Shown: positions 1 to 8,542, counted from the first letter of the stretch. The stretch: DNA of 45,138 bases from JAAYDY01 sp964500225 (GCA_964500225.1 CAZCOA010000022.1:1-45138); one strand, 5' to 3'. Made by a program: numbers and translations. The notes: generated by a model from the letters alone, not told the origin.

Positions 1-15
1 GGTCGCCGCGGAACA

Positions 16-1179
16 TCACTTGTTGTGAGCAAAGTACTCACGAACAAGAGCGGCCGTGGTCTTCTCCCTCTGGTCGTAGAGCCTCCGGAGCTTGCGCTTC
101 TTGTGGCGAGCGAGGGCGTAGTGTGTGATGATGGGCAGCGCGATGGTCGTGTCGGCATAGCAGACGACGGCGTCAGGCAGGCGGTTGGGATCGACCTTGC
201 CCCAACTGACGGCTTCGTGGGGTGTGGCGCCGGACAGGCCGCCGGTGTCGGGTCGCGCGTCGGTGACCTGGAAGAAGTAGTCCTGGCCGACCTCTTTGAT
301 GCGGAGGATTTCCTGAATCTGCGGCTCGGTCTGGAGCATGAAATTCTTCGGGCTTCCGCCGCCCATGAGCATGACGGCGCTCTTGCCTCCGGAGCGTTTG
401 GCGGCCAGGACGTAGCTGGTGGTCTCGTTGACGTCAATGGACGGGTTGATTCGCAGCTTGTTGCCCCGCAGCTCGACGCCGGCGATATTCATGCCGATGG
501 TGCTGTCGCCGGGAGACGAGGTGTAGAGGGGGACGCCGCAGCGATAGGCGGCGGCCATGATGGAGACGTCTTTGAGCCCAGCCTTGTCCTCCCACTCGGC
601 GGCATAGCGGCCGATCAGGTGGTGGAGTTCGGCGGTGCCCATCTCCTTCTGAAACTCGGGCTGGACGAGAATCCGGCGAAGGATGTCGTCGGTGGCCATA
701 AGACAGTCGGAGTATCCGAGGAGAACATCGTAGATGCGGACGACATCGTTTTTCCGGAGGTCAGTGTCGTTGACCATGGGGCTGCCGACATGCAGCGGCA
801 TATTGAAGGCGAAATGAAGGTCATGGTAGAGATTGGCGCCTGTGGCGACGATCCAGTCCACGAAGCCGGCCTTGATGAGCGGCACGACACAGGAGCAACC
901 GAGGCCGGCTGGGGTCAGTGCGCCGGCAAGGCTCATGCCTACGGTGACGTCGGCTTCGAGCATTTTATCGACATAGAGGCGGCACCCTTCGCGGAGCCTC
1001 GCGGAGTTGTAAGCCAGAAACACCTCGTCGATGAGGTCGGGCAGTTTTTCCTTGCCGGTGATGCCCTTGGGCATGATGCGTTTGCCCGACAGGTATTTCT
1101 GTTTGTGTGGGCATTTTCTTTTGATCAACCATTCCGGAACCTCGCTGAGGTCCTCGCGCTGTCGATGTGTCCGCTTCAT
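16..1179 (-). CDS. Deoxyhypusine synthase-like protein (probable homospermidine-type polyamine synthase)
   Basis: About 387 residues, NAD-dependent deoxyhypusine synthase fold. The C-terminal half carries the family signature: GGGSPKNF, a D-rich loop, then EAVSWGK, whose lysine matches the catalytic lysine of eukaryotic deoxyhypusine synthase, then VCYADTTIALP. Bacteria have no eIF5A substrate, and bacterial relatives that have been tested make homospermidine or similar polyamines, so transfer of an aminobutyl group from spermidine or putrescine to an amine acceptor is the likely reaction (inference). I chose ATG at 1179 because AGGAG at 1189-1193 sits 9 bases upstream; a GTG two codons earlier is too close. 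It lies 56 bp downstream of a decarboxylase that could supply its diamine, and is probably transcribed from that gene's promoter. Cytoplasmic. Confidence 0.85.
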   Translation of the reverse strand: MKRTHRQREDLSEVPEWLIKRKCPHKQKYLSGKRIMPKGITGKEKLPDLIDEVFLAYNSARLREGCRLYVDKMLEADVTVGMSLAGALTPAGLGCSCVVPLIKAGFVDWIVATGANLYHDLHFAFNMPLHVGSPMVNDTDLRKNDVVRIYDVLLGYSDCLMATDDILRRILVQPEFQKEMGTAELHHLIGRYAAEWEDKAGLKDVSIMAAAYRCGVPLYTSSPGDSTIGMNIAGVELRGNKLRINPSIDVNETTSYVLAAKRSGGKSAVMLMGGGSPKNFMLQTEPQIQEILRIKEVGQDYFFQVTDARPDTGGLSGATPHEAVSWGKVDPNRLPDAVVCYADTTIALPIITHYALARHKKRKLRRLYDQREKTTAALVREYFAHNK

Positions 1180-1211
1180 AGGCACATTCTCCTTGCGGCC
1201 GTCGGGCCTTG

Positions 1212-1231
1212 GAGCCTATCCGGATAGGCTC
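1212..1231. repeat. Perfect 20-bp palindrome between the two polyamine genes
   Basis: GAGCCTATCCGGATAGGCTC is perfectly self-complementary. As RNA it can fold into an 8-bp stem with a CCGG loop. No T-run follows on either strand, so it is not a standard terminator. It lies in the 56-bp gap between the decarboxylase stop and the DHS-like gene, so it could tune expression inside the operon or be a dispersed REP-type repeat. Confidence 0.7.
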
Positions 1232-1235
1232 GTCG

Positions 1236-2366
1236 CTACGGGACCATGACCACCTTGGCCATGGGCATTCCATTGAATGTCGTGGCACTGGCGATACTGT
1301 AGGCGCCGATCCGCTCGACGTAAACGATGTCGCCGATATCGAGTTCGGGCATCTCGACGCTGCGGGCGATGGTATCGAAGCTGTCACAGGTCGGGCCGGC
1401 CAGAGCACAAAGCCGGGTGCGTCCCTCGCGAGTGGTCTTATACTCGAACTTGGCGTGGTCGAAGACCTGCGCGCTGAGGGTGCCGTACAGGCCGTCGTCG
1501 AGGTAGTACCAGTGCTTGTTTTCGCGGATGGCCTTTCCGACGACACGCGTGATGAGGGTACCGGCGGGACCGACGAAGAAACGGCCGGGCTCGGCAATAA
1601 CCTTGATGTGCGGCTCGAAGAGACGGTCGAGTTCTCGCGCGATGACAGAGGCCATGTGGTCGAACGGGTCTTCCTCGTCGGCACCTTGCATGATCGGAAA
1701 GCCGCCGCCGATATCGAGTATCTCGAACGGCAATTGCTTCAGGTGGGCGTCGCGGGCGATGATGGCGGCAATTTCCAGGGCTTCGATGTAGTTTTCATCG
1801 CGCAGACACTGGCTGCCGACGTGGAAGCTCACGCCCACGGGGCGCAGGCCGAGTTTGTACGCCTTGATAAGCAAGCTGATCGCGTCGGCGGGGTCGACGC
1901 CGAATTTCAGGCCGAGCTCGACGATGGAACCGACATTCGGGACGCTGATACGGACGAGGACCCTCGTGCCCGGGGCGTGCTCGGCAATCTTGTCGAGCTC
2001 GCACTCGTTATCGAAGGTCATGAGGTCCACGCCGAGGGCTCTGGCCTCCCTGATGGCGGCAACAGACTTGATCGTGTTGGCGAAGATGATCTGCGAGGGC
2101 TTGGCGCCGGCTTCGAGGACGGCTTCCATCTCGGCGATGGAGGCTACGTCGAAACAGGTTCCTTCGGCCACCATGACTTTGAGGATATCTCGGTGGCTGT
2201 TGGCTTTGATGGCATAGTAGGGAGTGACTCGCGGCAGGGCCTTGCGGAACCTGGCGACCTGGGCCTTCAGAACGGAACGGCTGATCAGGAACAGTGGCGA
2301 GCCGTCCTTCTTGACGCGTTCGTGAATCTGGCGAGCCAGTTTGGTGTTCTTCAGTCGAGCCAACAC
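1236..2366 (-). CDS. PLP-dependent fold-III ornithine/lysine-type decarboxylase
   Basis: 376 residues, full length for bacterial alanine-racemase-fold decarboxylases. YAIKAN at 51-56 holds the PLP lysine (K54). GPTCDSFD near the C-terminus holds the catalytic cysteine (C327) donated across the dimer, which marks ornithine/lysine decarboxylases rather than diaminopimelate decarboxylase. The DIGGGFP and EPGRFFV phosphate/PLP-binding motifs are present, as is the FANTIK segment seen in bacterial dual ornithine/lysine enzymes. Product is putrescine or cadaverine (family knowledge; substrate not decided by sequence). The start is GTG at 2366 or the next codon TTG at 2363; a strong GGAGGAG lies just upstream and does not clearly choose between them. 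First gene of a two-gene polyamine operon with a promoter at 2403-2431. Confidence 0.9.
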   Translation of the reverse strand: MLARLKNTKLARQIHERVKKDGSPLFLISRSVLKAQVARFRKALPRVTPYYAIKANSHRDILKVMVAEGTCFDVASIAEMEAVLEAGAKPSQIIFANTIKSVAAIREARALGVDLMTFDNECELDKIAEHAPGTRVLVRISVPNVGSIVELGLKFGVDPADAISLLIKAYKLGLRPVGVSFHVGSQCLRDENYIEALEIAAIIARDAHLKQLPFEILDIGGGFPIMQGADEEDPFDHMASVIARELDRLFEPHIKVIAEPGRFFVGPAGTLITRVVGKAIRENKHWYYLDDGLYGTLSAQVFDHAKFEYKTTREGRTRLCALAGPTCDSFDTIARSVEMPELDIGDIVYVERIGAYSIASATTFNGMPMAKVVMVP

Positions 2367-2402
2367 ACTCCTCCTTCGGTAACCGCGGTCGCGGGGGCCC
2401 TC

Positions 2403-2431
2403 ATATTACGTTGTTGGCTCATCGGGAACAA
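2403..2431 (-). promoter_or_regulatory. Sigma-70 promoter of the decarboxylase/DHS operon
   Basis: On the minus strand TTGTTC, a 17-bp spacer, then TAATAT. The -10 ends about 37 bp upstream of the start codon region. Confidence 0.6.
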
Positions 2432-2462
2432 GAGGGAATGTAACGAGGAAGGCAGTGGAACA

Positions 2463-4061
2463 TCAGCGACGGCGGGCGTCGCCGTCGGGGGCTGACGCGG
2501 CAACCGGCGTATCGGTCTCTGGCAGGGGCGAGACGCGTTTGCGGAGTGCGCAGACGCAGTTGCGGCCGTCTCGTTTGGCGGCATAGGCCGATTCGTCGGC
2601 CATTTGGATGAGCAACTCCTTGTCCACGGGGCGGTTGGGATTCATTGCGGCCACGCCGATGCTGACGGTGACATGGTAGGTCGTCTCGTAACCGTCGATT
2701 TTGAACTTCCAGGCGGCAACGAGCCGTCGAATTTTCTCGGCCAACTGGGTGGCGCCCCAGAGTTCCGTCTCCAGGAGCGTGAGGACGAACTCCTCGCCAC
2801 CGTAACGGCAGAGGCAGTCCACGTCTCGTGTGGCGGCACCGAGGAGCTTGGCCAACTGTCGAAGAATAGCGTCGCCGACAAGATGCCCGTGCGAGTCGTT
2901 GATCTGCTTGAAGTGGTCAACGTCGATGAACAGGACGCTGAGCGGCCTGCGGAATCGGGCGGCACGGGCGATCTCGCGTTCGAGGAATCCTTCCATGAAG
3001 CGTCGGTTGTAGACGCCGGTAAGAGGATCGGTATTGGCCTTCTGTGCCAGTTGCCTGTTGGACTCCTCGAGGACTTCGAGCCGCTCGGAAGCCTCGCGCT
3101 GCGAGCGTTCGGCCTCGTACATGCGTTGCTGGGCCTGGAGATTCAACCGCGTGAGCTCCTGGTTGGCCTGCTGGACGATCTGGGCGTAGCTGAGGGACTC
3201 GGGGATCTGGATGTCGAGCACCTTGGCGACTTCCTGGATGTCGGCGTGAAGGTTAACGACAAGCGAACGGCAGGCTTCGGTGTCGAGGCCGAGAGACGCC
3301 TCGGCGGCGGCCTCGAAGAGCTTGATATGGTCGCCTTGGCCTTCCGCGCAGAAGACATCGGCGCAGAGATTTGCCACGCGCAGAACATCCGCGAGACCGC
3401 TCACCATGGCGTCAGCGCCGTTGATAGGCCCTGAATCGTGATGGTGGCCGATGGGCAGCGTCAGTAGTTCCGGAAGATGCCAGGCCTCGGTCATGGCAAG
3501 GCCGAGTTGCTGATGGTCCACGCCGAATCGCTCCCGTTCAGCGGCAACGATGTCGCCATGTGATTGGGCATGGGTCATGCAGAACTCGACATAGTCCTGC
3601 TTGAAAGCGTCGCGCATGGCCATGACGCCGACATCGGCCAGAAGACCGGCCGTGAAGGCCTCTTCGCGGAGGATCGGCATTTTCCTGGCGGCAAAGGTTC
3701 GCGAGGCCACGGCCATGTGAAGGCTGCGGCGCCAGAAAGCGGCCAGGTCGCCTGCGGCCGATCCTCGGGAGGTGATGGTGTCGGCAAGGGAGAAGCCGAG
3801 AGCCAGAGTTTTGACACTAGCCATGCCCAGCATGACAACAGCCTGGCCGATGGTCGAGACTTTGCGCGGCAACCCGTAGTAGGCACTGTTGACGACACTG
3901 AGAATCCGACCACTGAGGGCAACATCGCGGGCGATGACACCTGCGATTTCCTTCAGGTCGATGTTCTCCTCGCGAGAAAGGCGCAGCACCTCCAGCGCGA
4001 TGGCTGGAATGGTGGGTAGATTCTGGCATTGAGCCACAATCTCGGCCGGCGTTTTGGGCAT
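2463..4061 (-). CDS. HDOD-GGDEF protein (putative diguanylate cyclase)
   Basis: About 532 residues. Residues ~5-210 form an HDOD domain (LPTIPAIALEVLRLS, then SVVNSAYYGLPRKVSTI), a non-catalytic HD-fold signalling domain. A central coiled-coil region rich in Q, E and R (~280-350) leads to a C-terminal GGDEF domain starting near NTDPLTGVYNRRF. The active-site motif is GGEEF, and an RDVD I-site lies five residues upstream, so the protein should make cyclic di-GMP from GTP and be product-inhibited (family knowledge). No membrane segment is seen, so it is probably cytoplasmic. I chose ATG at 4061 because GAGG precedes it by six bases; an upstream in-frame ATG at 4097 lacks a ribosome site. No receiver or sensor domain is fused, so its input is unknown. 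Confidence 0.9.
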   Translation of the reverse strand: MPKTPAEIVAQCQNLPTIPAIALEVLRLSREENIDLKEIAGVIARDVALSGRILSVVNSAYYGLPRKVSTIGQAVVMLGMASVKTLALGFSLADTITSRGSAAGDLAAFWRRSLHMAVASRTFAARKMPILREEAFTAGLLADVGVMAMRDAFKQDYVEFCMTHAQSHGDIVAAERERFGVDHQQLGLAMTEAWHLPELLTLPIGHHHDSGPINGADAMVSGLADVLRVANLCADVFCAEGQGDHIKLFEAAAEASLGLDTEACRSLVVNLHADIQEVAKVLDIQIPESLSYAQIVQQANQELTRLNLQAQQRMYEAERSQREASERLEVLEESNRQLAQKANTDPLTGVYNRRFMEGFLEREIARAARFRRPLSVLFIDVDHFKQINDSHGHLVGDAILRQLAKLLGAATRDVDCLCRYGGEEFVLTLLETELWGATQLAEKIRRLVAAWKFKIDGYETTYHVTVSIGVAAMNPNRPVDKELLIQMADESAYAAKRDGRNCVCALRKRVSPLPETDTPVAASAPDGDARRR

Positions 4062-4294
4062 CGGTGCCTCGATTAATAGGTTTGTGCGGCTGCCCACTTC
4101 TTCGGCATACCTGGAGCAGGGTCACCACGGGACAGCCAAACCACTTCACATGAGTTGCCATAATGATCAGTAATCCCCTCCCCGACACGGGAGCGTATCC
4201 CATTGCACTGGGTTTATCGGCACGACAGGGAGGCGACTTTATTAAGATATCGGTCAGTCGTCACCCGGAATTGTGAGGCAGCGCTGTGCAAAGT
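4062..4294. other. Intergenic region between divergent genes
   Basis: About 230 bp between the HDOD-GGDEF start and the promoter of the 86-residue gene. I looked for a cyclic-di-GMP riboswitch and for a minus-strand promoter and found no convincing example of either. Confidence 0.4.
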
Positions 4295-4323
4295 TTGACA
4301 TACGAGACTGGAACCGGTAAAAT
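4295..4323 (+). promoter_or_regulatory. Sigma-70 promoter of the 86-residue gene
   Basis: TTGACA, 17-bp spacer, TAAAAT. This is the closest match to the -35 consensus in this part of the window; the start codon is 39 bases downstream of the -10. Confidence 0.7.
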
Positions 4324-4362
4324 CATGGCGGTCAAGGAGGGGATTGATCCCGGGAAGCTTGT

Positions 4363-4623
4363 ATGCTCGAGAATATGAAAAAGATTACCCTGTTGTTGGG
4401 AGTTGGATTGGATAACGAGGATGGCCACAAACGCGTGACGCGCGGCAAGGAGTTTCTGCTGGTCGGCGGAAGCAGCGAAACCCACGAAAAAATGCAGGAA
4501 ACCGCAATCCGTTTCACCGAGCAGTTGGACAAACGTGGCAAGCGTCTGGCCGACGTGTCGGCGGAGGAACTTCGCGACATTGCCCACGAGGTGGGCTTGA
4601 CACCACGTGAGCCGCAAAACTGA
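4363..4623 (+). CDS. Small hypothetical protein, 86 residues
   Basis: I do not recognise this family. The protein is short and charged, begins MLENMKKITLLLGVGLD, and has a helical, lysine/glutamate-rich second half (residues ~38-75) with no cysteines, no signal peptide and no membrane helix. A gene is supported by a strong promoter with correct spacing (4295-4323), a GGGAAG ribosome-site-like stretch before the ATG, and a stem-loop (4630-4647) just past the stop. An in-frame ATG at 4375 is an alternative start. It converges with another small unknown gene. A cytoplasmic regulatory or stress role is possible but unsupported. Confidence 0.65.
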   Translation: MLENMKKITLLLGVGLDNEDGHKRVTRGKEFLLVGGSSETHEKMQETAIRFTEQLDKRGKRLADVSAEELRDIAHEVGLTPREPQN

Positions 4624-4629
4624 CGGCAA

Positions 4630-4647
4630 GGGCTGGCAATACAGCCC
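4630..4647 (+). terminator. Stem-loop after the 86-residue gene
   Basis: GGGCTG, six-base loop, CAGCCC, six bases after the stop codon. Only three T residues follow shortly after, so it is a weak intrinsic terminator at best. Confidence 0.35.
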
Positions 4648-4700
4648 CACCTTTCCGCCCTGGCGTCTGTTGGTTCATAGCCTGTCGTGATGTCGCAGCA

Positions 4701-5018
4701 TCAGGCCAGGGATCCGCCGAAGCGTCCATCGGCGGCACCATCGCTGCGGTCGATGATGTCCACGAAGCGTGTGAACTCCTCACGGTCGATAGTCCCTTTG
4801 CCGATCAGAAGCCGCACGAGGGCCGCCAGATAGAGCTTCATCTCGGCGCAGTCGGTTTCCAGGCGAAGGAGCCGCTCGTCCTGGCTCTGATCGACATCCT
4901 GCTGGACTCGCCGCCTCGCATTCAACTGGAATCGGAGCTGGGCGACGGTCTGCTCAATGTCGTCAATATCAAGACGGTTTCCGATGTTTCCCAGCAACAA
5001 GGTGCGTCCCCAGCCCAT
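4701..5018 (-). CDS. Small hypothetical protein, 105 residues, helical
   Basis: The function is unknown to me. The N-terminus MGWGRTLLLGNIGNRLDI is followed by a long, charged, heptad-like helical stretch (~20-80) that could form a coiled coil, then an acidic EF-hand-like but not canonical segment (GKGTIDREEFTRFVDIIDRSD). It has one cysteine and no signal peptide. A GGAGGAG ribosome site lies six or so bases before the ATG and a promoter lies at 5094-5122, so it is probably a monocistronic cytoplasmic protein. Confidence 0.7.
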   Translation of the reverse strand: MGWGRTLLLGNIGNRLDIDDIEQTVAQLRFQLNARRRVQQDVDQSQDERLLRLETDCAEMKLYLAALVRLLIGKGTIDREEFTRFVDIIDRSDGAADGRFGGSLA

Positions 5019-5093
5019 AGTCGGTCTCCTCCTTCACTGAAGTCTCAGGAATATTGCGGCCCGGCCTGGCAGCGGTCGGAAGTTGTTGTTTTT

Positions 5094-5122
5094 ACTATGC
5101 CGTGCCAGCAAAGCATTGTCAA
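5094..5122 (-). promoter_or_regulatory. Sigma-70 promoter of the 105-residue gene
   Basis: Minus strand TTGACA, 17-bp spacer, CATAGT. It lies about 75 bp upstream of the start codon, back-to-back with the scpA promoter 110 bp away. Confidence 0.6.
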
Positions 5123-5231
5123 CTCTGTCATGCAACGGTCAGGGCGGACTAGCAGCACCATGCCACCCTGGTCATGCCGCCAACGGCCGTGCCACGAAAC
5201 AAGGTGGCCGCCCGTGAGTATCGGGAGTTCG

Positions 5232-5260
5232 TTGACTTTGGCGTGGCGGCGCATTAGACT
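5232..5260 (+). promoter_or_regulatory. Sigma-70 promoter of scpA
   Basis: TTGACT, 17-bp spacer, TAGACT, giving an untranslated leader of roughly 85 bases before the ATG at 5353. Confidence 0.6.
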
Positions 5261-5352
5261 GCCGCTTTGTTGCATGCCCGTCAGTGTGTCCTGTCGCAAC
5301 GGCGGTTCCGTGCGGCAGCGGGTTCCATGGTCCAGACCACGAGCGTCCGCCC

Positions 5353-6519
5353 ATGACGTACCGAGTCGAACTGGACATCTACAACGGTCCGCTGGATCTG
5401 TTGCTGTACCTGATCCGCAAGGAGGAGGTCGAGATCTCCGACATTCCGATCATGCGGGTGACGGAACAGTATATGGCATACCTGGACCTGATGGAGTCGC
5501 TGGACATCAACATCGCGGGGGACTTCCTCGTGATGGCGGCAACGCTGATGGAGATCAAGAGCCGCATGCTCCTGCCTCGTCCCGAGTTGGACGCGGACGT
5601 GGGGGAGACCCCCGAGGAGGACGAGGATCCACGGCAGGAGTTGGTGCGTCAACTGCTCGAGTACAAACGTTTCAAGGAAGCAGCTCAGGATCTGGAGGCA
5701 CTCAGCAGCGAACAAGCCCGCCGATACGGGCGGCCGACTCCGGAGCTGGTGGCCGGTCCGGAGGAACAGCGATACGCCCTGGACCAGATGATGCAGAGCG
5801 TGGAGTTGTGGGACCTGTTGAACGCCTTTGCCCGCGTCATGCGGAGCATCAACATCGTTCCGACGGAGATTGTCTACGATGACACGCCGATCGAACGCAT
5901 TGCCGATCAGATCGTCGGCGTCATGTCCGAGCGCAAGACCATGCTGTTCTCGGAGCTGTTTCTTGGGCTCTTCCAGGGTCACGAACAGATCGGCCGCAGC
6001 CACGTCGTCAGTGCCCTGCTGGCCGTTCTTGAATGCATCCGCCAGCGGCTGCTGGCTATTCAACAGGACCAGGATTTCGCCGATCTGCGGCTCTTCTGGC
6101 GTGAGGGTAACGAGACGCTGGACGCCCTGGACCAAGCGGCGATGCGGTCCGAGCCGGCCATCAGTTCGCGGCAGGAGGCTCGCAAGGCTGAGAACTTCGA
6201 TCACCACGAGGGCCGTCTGAAGGACGAACTCCTGGCCGACGAGGCACAGAAGACCGAATTCGACGAGGAACTCGACGCCATATCCGTGCCCGACGTGGAG
6301 ACGTTCAAGCCCATCTACTCCGAAGACGAGCTTCTAGGCCGCAAGACTGAGGGATCGCCCGACCAGAAGCAGCAGCCTGACAGTGGGCGGGGGCCCGGGT
6401 CCCCCCTCCCAGTCGAGGGTCTTTCCGCGGCCGCCGCCGAGGGGGCCGCGGCCGAGGCCGACCTTCCCCCTGCCGCTGAACCGGACGCCCCCCCTGCTCC
6501 AGACGAGAATCTCGCCTGA
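5353..6519 (+). CDS. scpA: Segregation and condensation protein A
   Basis: 388 residues. Opens with the ScpA signature MTYRVELDIYNGPLDLLLYL, followed by KEEVEISDIPI and the conserved DFLVMAATLMEIKSRMLLP block. ScpA is the kleisin that bridges SMC heads and, with ScpB, forms the bacterial condensin. The kleisin winged-helix region appears around residues 190-255 (FSELFLGLFQGHEQIGRSHVVSALLAVLE contains the pattern). About 100 residues longer than typical ScpA, because of an acidic linker and a low-complexity Ala/Pro tail. ScpB is not in the window. The ATG at 5353 begins at the conserved family start; the open frame extends further upstream without homology. Confidence 0.92.
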   Translation: MTYRVELDIYNGPLDLLLYLIRKEEVEISDIPIMRVTEQYMAYLDLMESLDINIAGDFLVMAATLMEIKSRMLLPRPELDADVGETPEEDEDPRQELVRQLLEYKRFKEAAQDLEALSSEQARRYGRPTPELVAGPEEQRYALDQMMQSVELWDLLNAFARVMRSINIVPTEIVYDDTPIERIADQIVGVMSERKTMLFSELFLGLFQGHEQIGRSHVVSALLAVLECIRQRLLAIQQDQDFADLRLFWREGNETLDALDQAAMRSEPAISSRQEARKAENFDHHEGRLKDELLADEAQKTEFDEELDAISVPDVETFKPIYSEDELLGRKTEGSPDQKQQPDSGRGPGSPLPVEGLSAAAAEGAAAEADLPPAAEPDAPPAPDENLA

Positions 6520-6538
6520 GCCCAACCCCATCCGCCCA

Positions 6539-6567
6539 TTGGCATTCCACACTGTCATGGATATAAT
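6539..6567 (+). promoter_or_regulatory. Sigma-70 promoter of nrdJ
   Basis: TTGGCA, 17-bp spacer, perfect TATAAT. The leader to the ATG at 6606 is only about 30 bases, leaving no room for a cobalamin riboswitch. Confidence 0.75.
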
Positions 6568-6605
6568 CCAGAAAGGCCCCTTCCCGTGGGCGTCCGCAGG
6601 AGTCT

Positions 6606-8477
6606 ATGGAACCGATTAGCTGGCGATCCACCTTCGACCGTATTCGCCGCAGGCCACCGGGCCACCTGACGCCCAACGCCCGCTTGGTGCTCCAGCGTCG
6701 CTATCTGCTGAAGGATGCTGCGGGTCGCCCCACGGAAGAACCGTCCGCCATGTTTGCTCGGGTGGCCGACAACATTGCGGAAGCCGAAGTGCGGCTGGGA
6801 TGCCCTGACCAGAGAGACGCCGCTCGGGAGGCCTTCCTCGCGGCGATGCAAAGCCTGGACTTCTTGCCGAATAGTCCGACCCTGATGAACGCCGGTCGTC
6901 AGTTGCAGCAGTTGGCGGCCTGTTTTGTTCTGCCGGTGGAAGATTCGATCGAGGGGATCTTCGATGCCGTCAAGGCTGCGGCTCTGATTCATCAGTCGGG
7001 GGGCGGCACGGGATTCTCGTTCTCCCGCCTGCGCCCGTCGGGCGACCTGGTCAGCACGAGCCGCGGCCAGGCCTCGGGCCCGATCAGCTTCATGCGTGTG
7101 TTCAACGAAGCCACGCGGGCCATCAGCCAAGGCGGATTCCGCCGCGGCGCGAACATGGGCATCCTGCGCATCGACCACCCGGATATCCGCGACTTCATCC
7201 GCTGCAAGGAAACCGAAGGGGCATTCGAGAACTTCAACCTGTCCGTAGCCGTCACGAACGATTTTATGAAGCGGCTGGAGCGTAATGAGAGTGTGCCGCT
7301 GGTGAATCCTCGCGACGGCAGCCCGTGGGGCTCCGTGCCTGCGGTAGAACTGTGGGGAGAGATCGTGCGCCACGCCTGGGCCAATGGCGAGCCGGGGCTG
7401 TTCTTCGTGGACCGCGCCAATGCGGACCAGCCGACCCCCGCCTTGGGCACTATCGAAAGCACCAATCCGTGCGGGGAGCAGCCCCTACTGCCCTACGAGG
7501 CGTGCAACCTGGGCAGCGTCAACCTGTCGCATTTTGTGGCCAACGGCAACATCGACTGGCCGGCCCTGCGCGACACGGTCCACCTGGCAGTGCGATTCCT
7601 CGACGACGCCATCGAGGTGTCGCGTTATCCGCTGGCAGCGATTGACGCCGCCGTTCGCGGCAATCGCAAGATCGGCCTCGGCGTGATGGGTTGGGCGGAC
7701 CTGCTGATCGAGCTGGGCATTCCATACGACAGCGACTGCGCGCTGGAGACGGCCCACCGCGTGATGGCTTTCATCCAGGAAGAAGGCCGTCGGGCCAGTC
7801 AAGATCTGGCCGCGGAGCGCGGCTCGTTTCCGAATCATGCCCGGAGCGTCTTTGCCGGGGGTCCCCCACGGCGCAACGCCACGATCACGACCGTGGCGCC
7901 AACGGGGACCCTGAGCCTGATCGCGGGGTGCTCGGCCGGCATCGAACCGATCTTCAGTATCGCCACCGAACGCAACGTGCTGGGCGGCGAGCGGTTGTTG
8001 GAGGTCCAGCCCGCTTTCATGCGTATCGCTCGTCAGCGAGGGTTCTACAGTGATGATTTGCTGGAGCGGCTGGCCTCCGGCGACCCGGACGCACTGGCCC
8101 GTGTGCCGGAGGATGTCTTGCGATTGTTCGCAACGGCTCACCAGGTGGCTCCTGAGTGGCACGTCAGAATGCAGGCGGCGTTCCAGGAGCACGTGGACAA
8201 CGCCGTGTCCAAGACCGTCAACTTGCCGCACGCGGCGAGGCCTGCCGACGTTGACCGGGTGTACCGGCTCGCGTGGCAACTGGGGTGCAAGGGGATCACC
8301 ATCTACCGCGATGCGTCGCGACAGGAACAGGTGCTGTTGAAGAGCAACGGCCGCTCGCTGGTTTGCCGCGAATGTCTGGTCGAAGACGACGCGCGGATGT
8401 GCTCGGAGTGCGGCGGCCCGCTGGTCCACGAGTCGGGATGCCACGTCTGTCACGGCTGCGGCTACACCCTGTGCTAG
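6606..8477 (+). CDS. nrdJ: Class II (adenosylcobalamin-dependent) ribonucleoside-diphosphate reductase
   Basis: 623 residues. Makes deoxyribonucleotides with a thiyl radical generated from coenzyme B12, in air or without it. Visible active-site residues: C106 in QLAACFVLP and C300 in YEACNLGSVNLS form the reducing pair; C289, N287 and E291 in STNPCGEQPL form the radical site; the 11-residue spacing of C289 and C300 is that of class II enzymes. PTGTLSLIAGCSAGIEPIF follows. The final 40 residues carry CxxC pairs, and the last CGYTLC-type cysteines are the usual swinging redox tail. No N-terminal ATP-cone is present, so overall activity regulation by dATP is unlikely. AGGAG lies close to the start. 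Own promoter, and a hairpin terminator at 8492-8527. Confidence 0.95.
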   Translation: MEPISWRSTFDRIRRRPPGHLTPNARLVLQRRYLLKDAAGRPTEEPSAMFARVADNIAEAEVRLGCPDQRDAAREAFLAAMQSLDFLPNSPTLMNAGRQLQQLAACFVLPVEDSIEGIFDAVKAAALIHQSGGGTGFSFSRLRPSGDLVSTSRGQASGPISFMRVFNEATRAISQGGFRRGANMGILRIDHPDIRDFIRCKETEGAFENFNLSVAVTNDFMKRLERNESVPLVNPRDGSPWGSVPAVELWGEIVRHAWANGEPGLFFVDRANADQPTPALGTIESTNPCGEQPLLPYEACNLGSVNLSHFVANGNIDWPALRDTVHLAVRFLDDAIEVSRYPLAAIDAAVRGNRKIGLGVMGWADLLIELGIPYDSDCALETAHRVMAFIQEEGRRASQDLAAERGSFPNHARSVFAGGPPRRNATITTVAPTGTLSLIAGCSAGIEPIFSIATERNVLGGERLLEVQPAFMRIARQRGFYSDDLLERLASGDPDALARVPEDVLRLFATAHQVAPEWHVRMQAAFQEHVDNAVSKTVNLPHAARPADVDRVYRLAWQLGCKGITIYRDASRQEQVLLKSNGRSLVCRECLVEDDARMCSECGGPLVHESGCHVCHGCGYTLC

Positions 8478-8491
8478 CGTTGCGCAAGAAG

Positions 8492-8527
8492 GCGGGCTGC
8501 ACTCGACGCAGATCGAATGCAGCCCGC
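8492..8527. terminator. Bidirectional hairpin between convergent nrdJ and Cys4 gene
   Basis: GCGGGCTGCA at 8492-8501 pairs with TGCAGCCCGC at 8518-8527, with a further three pairs inside. It sits between the two convergent stop codons. No long T-run follows on either side, so termination may be weak or factor-assisted. Confidence 0.6.
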
Positions 8528-8542
8528 GTTATCGGCTCCAAC

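Noticed and set aside
1209..2495. 428-codon plus-strand open frame opposite the decarboxylase
   Set aside because: Shadow of the minus-strand decarboxylase; Gly/Asp/Val-rich with no recognisable domain.
4098..4260. Possible cyclic-di-GMP riboswitch near the GGDEF gene
   Set aside because: GCCAAACCAC occurs on the plus strand but the rest of the GEMM-type consensus is missing.
6520..6605. Possible cobalamin riboswitch before the B12-dependent reductase
   Set aside because: The promoter leaves only about 30 bases of leader, and no adenosylcobalamin riboswitch core is seen.
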